Assembly (NCBI GenBank): GCA_009773975.1
Contig: VSMX01000040.1
Span: 7,687-17,351 of the forward strand
Source: Desulfovibrio sp.
GTDB lineage: Bacteria; Desulfobacterota; Desulfovibrionia; Desulfovibrionales; Desulfovibrionaceae
Reading direction: 5' to 3'
DNA: 9,665 nt
In this document: positions 5,063 to 9,665 of the stretch, in pieces
Layout: each line of letters starts with the position of its first letter
How positions within the stretch are numbered: position 1 is the stretch's first letter
Notes under the pieces: generated by a model
What the model was told of the DNA's origin: nothing
Seen by the model: only the letters and a program-made list of their open reading frames with translations
Databases searched by the model: none
Made by a program: the position numbers and the translations under genes

Positions 5063-6154
5063 ATGAAATTTAAAAGGATATTCCAGCTGCCTGCCCTCGC
5101 TTGCCTGTTCTTTCTGGCGGCCTGCGGCAACCAGGAAAGCGGCCAGAACAAGACCCGGGCCGCGCCGGTGCACGTCGCGGCGGTGGAGCAGGCCTCGGTG
5201 CCCCGCATTGTGCATGCCGTGGGCAATGTCAGCCCCTCCGCGCAGGTTGCGGTGGTGCCCAGGGTGGCGGGTGAAATTGTGGAGGTCAATTTCCGGGAGG
5301 GTTCCGATGTCGCGGCCGGGGATCAGCTAATTCGCATTGACCCGCGCCCTTACGAGGCCGCGCTGAAAGAAAAGAAAGGCCTGCTGGCGAAAAGCCAGGC
5401 CCAGCTTGCCAAGGCCATTGACGACAGGGCCCGCTACGGCAAGCTTGTGGGCCAGGGCTTTGTAAGCAAGGAAGCCTACCAGCAAACCGCGACAGACGCG
5501 GCAGCCCTGGGGGCCACTGTCCAGTCCGACAGGGCCGGCGTGGAATCCGCGGCCCTTGACCTTTCCTACTGCACTGTGCGGGCGCCAATCAGCGGCCGCG
5601 CCGGCGTGCTGCGCATCGACAAGGGCAACATGATCAAGGCCAACGATGCCAATCCCATTGTGGAAATCGAAACAATCTCGCCATGTTATGTTTTCTTTTC
5701 CGTACCGGAAGCCCACCTGCCAATCATTCTTGACCTGGCCTCCAAAGGCCGGCTGCCGCTGGTGGCCACCCCGCCCCAGGGCTCCCCTGAAGACGGCTTT
5801 TTGACATTGGTTGACAATAATGTGGATACAAAAACCGGCACAATCCGCCTCAGGGGTTCTTTTGAAAATACAGGCCGCCGTCTCTGGCCGGGCCAGTTCG
5901 TGCAGATTGAACTGCCCCTTGGCATGGCCGAAAACGCCCTTGTTGTGCCTTCCAGGGCCGTTCTTTCCGGCAGGGACGGCAGTTATGTCTATCTTGTTGG
6001 TGAAGAAGGCCGCGCCGCGACCAGGAATGTGCGCGTGCTTTTTGAAAACGGCGGCAAAAGCGTGCTCGATGGCAAGCTTGCCGCAGGCGACAAGGTGGTG
6101 GTGGACGGCCAGGTGCGCCTGGCCGATGGCGTGCCGGTTAAAATTCTGGACTGA
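5063..6154 (+). CDS. RND-type efflux periplasmic adaptor subunit (MdtA/AcrA-like lipoprotein)
   Basis: This 363-aa membrane fusion protein would connect an inner-membrane RND pump to an outer-membrane channel. It starts with a lipoprotein signal ending in lipobox LAAC (Cys 21). The first lipoyl half follows ('PRVAGEIVEVNFREGSDVA', 66-84), then an alpha-hairpin (about 97-165), the second lipoyl half ('TVRAPISGRAGVLRIDKG', 171-188), the beta-barrel domain with the MdtA-type signature 'DNNVDTKTGTIRLRGSFEN' (251-269) and 'LWPGQFV' (274-280), and a membrane-proximal domain to the end. Length and domain order are complete. No pump or TolC-like gene is adjacent; instead rseP follows 25 nt downstream on the same strand. 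The Shine-Dalgarno before ATG 5063 is weak (AAGACGC). The substrate cannot be read from the sequence. Confidence 0.9.
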   Translation: MKFKRIFQLPALACLFFLAACGNQESGQNKTRAAPVHVAAVEQASVPRIVHAVGNVSPSAQVAVVPRVAGEIVEVNFREGSDVAAGDQLIRIDPRPYEAALKEKKGLLAKSQAQLAKAIDDRARYGKLVGQGFVSKEAYQQTATDAAALGATVQSDRAGVESAALDLSYCTVRAPISGRAGVLRIDKGNMIKANDANPIVEIETISPCYVFFSVPEAHLPIILDLASKGRLPLVATPPQGSPEDGFLTLVDNNVDTKTGTIRLRGSFENTGRRLWPGQFVQIELPLGMAENALVVPSRAVLSGRDGSYVYLVGEEGRAATRNVRVLFENGGKSVLDGKLAAGDKVVVDGQVRLADGVPVKILD

Positions 6155-6179
6155 TAATTGACTTATCAATGGAGATAAA

Positions 6180-7280
6180 GTGCTTACGACCATAATTGCC
6201 GTAATTGTTGTTCTGGGCGGCCTGATTTTTTTTCACGAACTTGGCCATTTTCTGGCCGCCCGCGCATTTGGCATGGGCGTCTCCACCTTTTCACTGGGCT
6301 TTGGCCCGAAAATTCTCAAGCACAAATGGGGCAAGACCGAATACGCGCTTTCCCTTGTGCCCCTTGGCGGTTATGTGGCCCTGGTTGGCGAAAGCGACGG
6401 CAATGACATCCCTGAAGGTTTTACCCAGGCGGAAAGTTTTGCCGCAAGGCCAGCCTGGCAAAGGCTTGCGGTTGTCGCGGCCGGCCCGCTGGCCAATATC
6501 CTGCTGGCCTGGCTGATTTGCTGGGCGCTGGCCTTTGGCTGGGGCACGCCAGTCCTGCAGCCTGTCATTGGCGCGGTTTCGGAATCCGGCCCCGCGGCCC
6601 GCGCCGGTCTTTTGCCCGGCGACAGAATCACATCCATTGACGGCCAGCCCATAAAAAGCTGGGAAGCAATGAGCGAGGCCATTGCCAAAAGCGATGGGCG
6701 CCCCATGGAAATCACGATTGACAGGCCGGAAAAAAGCCCGCAGGCCGGAGAAGATGCGCGGCTAATCCAGCAGCATTTCACACTTTCGGCCGAACAATCC
6801 GTGCGCAAGACAATTTTTGGCGAGGACGAAACTGCCTGGCTTATCGGCGTGCGGGCGGGCAATGCCGTTTCGACAACGCCGGAAAGCTTCTGGAACGCGG
6901 CCGGCGCGGGGGCAAAACAGACCTGGGCCATGGTTGCCCTGACCTGGAAAAGCTTTGTCAAGCTGGCGCAAAGGGTTGTGCCGCTTGACCAGGTTGGCGG
7001 CCCTATCATGATTGCCCAGATGGTTGGCCAGCAGGCCCAGGAAGGCCTGCCCGGCCTTCTGGCCCTCACCGCGCTCATCAGCATCAACCTTGGCATTCTC
7101 AACCTTTTGCCAATCCCCGTGCTGGATGGCGGCCAGATTGTCTTTTGTCTTTATGAGATGATTTTCCGCAGGCCGCTGCCCGAAAAGGCCATGATCTATG
7201 CCACGCGCGTCGGGCTTGTATTGCTTGTCGGGCTGATGGTTCTGGCAACCTTCAATGATGTCTGGCGGTTAATCAAGTGA
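6180..7280 (+). CDS. rseP: RIP metalloprotease RseP (site-2 protease)
   Basis: RseP is an inner-membrane zinc protease that cuts substrates within the membrane, classically anti-sigma factors in envelope stress and also leftover signal peptides. The zinc site HELGH is at residues 19-23 in the first membrane helix, and the second active-site motif 'NLLPIPVLDGG' is at 308-318 in a late helix. A single PDZ domain (about 128-182, with 'AGLLPGDRITSIDGQPI') lies in the periplasmic part; E. coli RseP (about 450 aa) has two, so this 366-aa form is the shorter type. Other membrane segments are at about 96-120 and 337-353. The start is GTG at 6180 with GGAG 5 nt before it; the ATG at 6169 is out of frame. 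It ends in TGA overlapping the tsaB start. No anti-sigma substrate gene is visible. Confidence 0.95.
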   Translation: MLTTIIAVIVVLGGLIFFHELGHFLAARAFGMGVSTFSLGFGPKILKHKWGKTEYALSLVPLGGYVALVGESDGNDIPEGFTQAESFAARPAWQRLAVVAAGPLANILLAWLICWALAFGWGTPVLQPVIGAVSESGPAARAGLLPGDRITSIDGQPIKSWEAMSEAIAKSDGRPMEITIDRPEKSPQAGEDARLIQQHFTLSAEQSVRKTIFGEDETAWLIGVRAGNAVSTTPESFWNAAGAGAKQTWAMVALTWKSFVKLAQRVVPLDQVGGPIMIAQMVGQQAQEGLPGLLALTALISINLGILNLLPIPVLDGGQIVFCLYEMIFRRPLPEKAMIYATRVGLVLLVGLMVLATFNDVWRLIK

Positions 7281-8098
7281 CGCCCGATAACGGCACCGGC
7301 CTGGAACTGGTTCTCAATGCGGCGGAGGGCTGCCTGCAGATTGCAGTTACAGAAAACGAGGGCCTTCTGGCCTTTGAGGAGTGGTTTCAGCCGGCCCAGG
7401 CCACAGAAACCCTGGCCTGGGCCCTGGACGGCATCTGCCACAGGCTGGATATGGCGCCCGCGTCTTTCCGGCGCATTGCCTGCGTTACGGGCCCAGGCTC
7501 CTTTACCGGCATCCGCCTTGTTCTTTCGACAGCCGCGGCACTGAGGCGCGCGGGCCGCGCCATGCTCGGCCCGCTGGATTACATGCAGGCACTCGCCACA
7601 ACCGCAGCCATGAATCTCTATTTGCTATACAGGCAAAAGATCTGGGTGCTGACCCACGCCCGGCGCGATCTTGTCCATGCGCGGCCATTTATCTCCCTTG
7701 GGCCGATCATTCCGGCCTGCCCAACTGCGGAAATCGCCCTGATCAGTCCCGAGGATGCCAGAAGCCTGGTTGATGCGGATGACTGCTTTGTCTGCGGCAG
7801 CGCCCTTGCCCGCTATCCCGGGCTTTTTGAGCCCAGCTGGGCAAATTTTGCCAGGGAAAAAGGCCCCAGGCTTGTGTCCGCCATCACCAGGCCCTCGCCT
7901 GGCTCGCTTTGCCTGCTGGCCCGGCATGCGGATTATTTTGACGAGGATCTTGAGCCCTTGTATGTCCGGCCCTGCGACGCGGTGGAAAATTTGCCGCAGA
8001 TAGCCGAAAAGATGAACAGGGACCCGCAGGAAACAGCAGCGGACCTGGAAAGAATGCTGCAGCGGCTACCAGGCGGCCGGCAAAAGGATCAGGAATAG
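7277..8098 (+). CDS. tsaB: tRNA threonylcarbamoyladenosine biosynthesis protein TsaB
   Basis: TsaB (YeaZ) is the non-catalytic partner of TsaD in making t6A at position 37 of ANN-decoding tRNAs. The hallmark 'VTGPGSFTGIRL' is at residues 70-81, and a family-like 'LEPLYVRPCDAVENL' is at 225-239. The N-terminus ('LELVLNAAEGCLQIAV') lacks the usual 'LAIDTS' ATPase-fold start. I recall such variants in Desulfovibrio-type TsaB, but that is from memory. Length is 273 aa, somewhat longer than E. coli TsaB (231 aa), with a charged C-terminal tail. GTG 7277 overlaps the rseP stop in GTGA, so the two are translationally coupled. tsaD and tsaE are not in the window. Stop is TAG. Confidence 0.88.
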   Translation: MTPDNGTGLELVLNAAEGCLQIAVTENEGLLAFEEWFQPAQATETLAWALDGICHRLDMAPASFRRIACVTGPGSFTGIRLVLSTAAALRRAGRAMLGPLDYMQALATTAAMNLYLLYRQKIWVLTHARRDLVHARPFISLGPIIPACPTAEIALISPEDARSLVDADDCFVCGSALARYPGLFEPSWANFAREKGPRLVSAITRPSPGSLCLLARHADYFDEDLEPLYVRPCDAVENLPQIAEKMNRDPQETAADLERMLQRLPGGRQKDQE

Positions 8099-8210
8099 AC
8101 AAAAATATTGGGTCACAAGTTTTCAGGCTTTATCCCGCCATGCCTGGCTATTCGCGACAACATTCGTGGGCCGGGTGCGGGACAAATGCGAAAATTTGGA
8201 TCCTGACAAG

Positions 8211-8239
8211 TTGACGCAAATCCGGTCAGTCCATATACT
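8211..8239 (+). promoter_or_regulatory. Near-consensus sigma-70 promoter
   Basis: TTGACG (8211-8216) and TATACT (8234-8239) are separated by exactly 17 bp; each hexamer differs from consensus by one base. This is the best sigma-70 promoter in the window. The start point would be near 8246, about 95 nt before the NYN gene, so transcription opens with a structured stretch. Confidence 0.8.
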
Positions 8240-8245
8240 TCAGTT

Positions 8246-8320
8246 GCTAGTTGTTCGATGCCCCAACGGCATCATTCATTAGTAGGGGAGTCGGGGGATA
8301 CCCGCTCCCCTTCATATTTT
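8246..8320 (+). ncRNA. Structured leader or candidate small RNA before the NYN gene
   Basis: Downstream of the promoter the RNA can form two hairpins. The first is GATGCC-CCAAC-GGCATC (8257-8273). The second, longer one (8285-8310) has GGGGAG/CTCCCC and CGGG/CCCG stems with one bulged T and a GGATA loop. It is followed by TTCATATTTT, a weak terminator-like tail. The stretch has no ORF. It may be a roughly 70-nt small RNA ending at 8320, or a 5' leader in which the second hairpin acts as an attenuator or protein-binding site (GGA in a loop is CsrA-like). It matches no RNA family I can name. Confidence 0.45.
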
Positions 8321-8339
8321 AATTATTTATGGATTTTTT

Positions 8340-9128
8340 ATGGACAGGAATGCCGTTTTTATTGATGCCGGTTATTTTTGGGTGCAGATTTCACAAATCC
8401 TGTTTGGAGAAAAGCGCCGGCGCGTTGATATTGACCTTAATCCGCGGCTGATGCGGGAATCCCTGCTGCGTCAGGTAAAGCGGATCTCGCCCGAAACCCG
8501 GACCCTGCGCATATACTGGTATGACGGGCTTGGGCCAAATGGCCTGCCCACAGAGCAGCACAAGGAAATCGGGCGCCTGGCCGACATCAAGCTGCGCTAT
8601 GGCACGGTCAATTCCGCCGGCCAGCAGAAAGGGGTTGACGGTTTGCTGATGGCGGACCTGATTGCCCTTTCGCAAAACAGGGCCATTGTAACTGCCGTAA
8701 TCTGTTCTGGCGATGCCGATCTTGTGCCGGGCATCAACGATTCCCAGATGCTCGGCGTGAGGGTGCACAGGCTTGGCATTCACGGGCCGGGCGGCGCCTC
8801 GCCAATTCTTTGCGAAGAGGTGGACGACAATTCGGAATGGCCGATCGGCGAGATCATGGCCTTTATCAGGCCAGCGCCGGACAGCCCCCCGCCGCTGCCC
8901 CGGGAATCGAAATTCGCCTCGGAACTGGAAGAAATTTCCCGCGAGTTCGCGGCCAGCCTGGATGACGCGCAGCGCGCGCAAATTGGCACAAGCCCATTTA
9001 TTCCGCCCGAGCTGGACAAGAAACTGCTTTTTCATGCCCGCACCCGCCTTGGCCGCCAGCTGGACAACGAGGAAGCCAAGGCCCTGCGCGATGTCATGCG
9101 CATGGTGGTTGGCGGTAAAACGGTTTAA
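8340..9128 (+). CDS. NYN-domain (PIN-like) putative ribonuclease, LabA/DUF88-type
   Basis: The NYN fold is a metal-dependent PIN-like nuclease, with known members acting on RNA. Residues 1-175 carry the expected acidic set: 'AVFIDAGYFW' with Asp 9, 'KGVDGLLMADLIAL' with Asp 100 and Asp 106, and 'SGDADLVPGI' with Asp 125 and Asp 127, so the active site looks intact. The C-terminal part (about 178-262) starts with a Pro-rich linker ('RPAPDSPPPLP') and continues with predicted helices of no known family, perhaps an RNA- or partner-binding region. The length is 262 aa and the protein looks soluble. The ribosome binding site is weak (TGGA, 6 nt before ATG). It stands alone behind its own promoter and structured leader, and converges with the lipoprotein gene 9 nt away. 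The target is unknown. Confidence 0.85.
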   Translation: MDRNAVFIDAGYFWVQISQILFGEKRRRVDIDLNPRLMRESLLRQVKRISPETRTLRIYWYDGLGPNGLPTEQHKEIGRLADIKLRYGTVNSAGQQKGVDGLLMADLIALSQNRAIVTAVICSGDADLVPGINDSQMLGVRVHRLGIHGPGGASPILCEEVDDNSEWPIGEIMAFIRPAPDSPPPLPRESKFASELEEISREFAASLDDAQRAQIGTSPFIPPELDKKLLFHARTRLGRQLDNEEAKALRDVMRMVVGGKTV

Positions 9129-9137
9129 AATCCACGC

Positions 9138-9575
9138 TTATTGCAGCGCCTGCCAATCCGGAACGGGGGTGGCGTTGTCCCAGGCTTGCCATACGGTGTG
9201 CCCGTTGTTTTTCAGGCCGTATTTGGCAGCAATGGCCTCCCAGGTCAGGCCCTTTTTGCGCAGGGCGCGGATATTGGCCTCGCTGGTATCACACAGCGCG
9301 GCCATTTGCCTTGCATGTTCCTGCTGGTTTTGGGGAGAATTTGTGCCGGAAAGCTCATGCAGGTCGGTCGTGGCCGCATCTTCTCCCTTTGCCATATCAA
9401 CTATGTCTTCTCCGGCGGCCACGGCAACGCGTTCCGTTTCCTGGGCGGCAACGTTGATCTCGCGGCCCAGTTCGGCGGCTTCCCCACGGATTCCTTCGCC
9501 CACGGAAGCGGCCCTGTTGCCGCAGCCCGAAAGGCAGAGGCAAAAAACAAACAGCAATACGGCTCGAAACATCAT
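9138..9575 (-). CDS. Small lipoprotein with helix-turn-helix-like C-terminal segment
   Basis: From ATG 9575 the product is 145 aa. It has a hydrophobic signal ('MFRAVLLFVFCLCLSGC') with lipobox LSGC and the lipidated Cys at 18. Residues 19-65 are an Ala/Glu-rich amphipathic helix faintly like entericidin-type lipoproteins. A polar linker follows. The C-terminus holds 'ANIRALRKKGLTWEAIAAKYG' (100-120) and 'HTVWQAWDN', resembling a helix-turn-helix or Myb-like trihelix, which is odd for an envelope protein. Start: GGAGGGGG lies 6 nt before ATG 9575 (ATG 9572 follows at once). The frame stays open to 9662, but that extension covers the promoter and would bury the signal peptide, so it is rejected. 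No family name can be given. Confidence 0.75.
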   Translation of the reverse strand: MMFRAVLLFVFCLCLSGCGNRAASVGEGIRGEAAELGREINVAAQETERVAVAAGEDIVDMAKGEDAATTDLHELSGTNSPQNQQEHARQMAALCDTSEANIRALRKKGLTWEAIAAKYGLKNNGHTVWQAWDNATPVPDWQALQ

Positions 9576-9633
9576 GGTTCCCCCTCCGGTTTGCAACGGC
9601 GTGGCCGATTTCCTGAATATTGCTTCCTTATTC

Positions 9634-9662
9634 TGGATAACCACGATTTTGCCGCTTGTCAA
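9634..9662 (-). promoter_or_regulatory. Possible sigma-70 promoter of the lipoprotein gene
   Basis: On the minus strand a perfect -35 TTGACA (9662-9657) is followed after 17 bp by TATCCA (9639-9634), a weak -10 matching consensus at its first three positions. The position, about 60 nt before the start codon, is reasonable. Confidence 0.45.
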
Positions 9663-9665
9663 AAT

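Noticed and set aside
5327..6193. Minus-strand open frame opposite the adaptor gene, and a similar one at 6371-7102 opposite rseP
   Set aside because: Both are complements of strongly supported genes in GC-biased DNA, without family signals of their own.
9576..9662. 29-residue N-terminal extension of the lipoprotein
   Set aside because: It would start inside a TTGACA promoter element at a TTG codon and place a hydrophilic stretch before a clear signal peptide; ATG 9575 has a strong Shine-Dalgarno.
1..9665. Search by eye for CRISPR repeats, tRNAs, insertion sequence ends, phage genes or toxin-antitoxin pairs
   Set aside because: No regularly spaced repeats, tRNA-like cloverleaf, transposase motif or phage structural motif was seen; the two small genes at 4262-4917 do not resemble a known toxin-antitoxin pair.

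Overview
The window looks like chromosomal DNA of a flagellated, Gram-negative, moderately GC-rich bacterium, most likely a Desulfovibrio-type deltaproteobacterium (Desulfovibrionaceae). This rests on recalled protein style (FliF, FliG, a TsaB with a divergent N-terminus, the rseP-tsaB pairing) and on a sigma-54 flagellar promoter. No database search was possible, so the taxonomy is an inference.

Region 1 (1-4064, minus strand) is the start of a flagellar motor operon, read right to left: a textbook sigma-54 promoter, fliF (MS ring), a 67-codon micro-ORF, fliG (C-ring rotor) and fliH (export ATPase regulator, running off the left edge). Two things stand out. fliF is split by a single in-frame amber codon, with recognisable FliF sequence continuing in the same frame on the other side. 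The micro-ORF overlaps the end of fliF by 17 nt, and its C-terminus is a clear paralogue of FliF's own cytoplasmic tail, the part that docks onto FliG. A standalone FliF-tail-like microprotein between fliF and fliG is the best candidate here for something undescribed. The operon also holds two strong hairpins, one inside the micro-ORF and one between fliG and fliH, and GGA motifs resembling CsrA sites over the fliF ribosome binding site.

Region 2 (4199-4917, minus strand) has two small genes of unknown function, with an intrinsic terminator separating them from the fliF operon. One has a FlgM-like 'D-V-LS-EAR' motif and both are rich in predicted helix or coiled coil.

Region 3 (5063-8098, plus strand) is a compact operon: a lipoprotein periplasmic adaptor of RND-type efflux systems (MdtA/AcrA-like, with no pump gene beside it), the site-2 protease RseP, and TsaB of the t6A tRNA modification pathway. 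RseP and TsaB overlap by 4 nt.

Region 4 (8099-9665) has a near-consensus sigma-70 promoter feeding a structured leader or small RNA, then a NYN-domain (PIN-like) putative RNase on the plus strand. Converging on it is a small lipoprotein gene with an unusual helix-turn-helix-like C-terminal segment.

No rRNA, tRNA, CRISPR array, insertion sequence or phage gene was seen.
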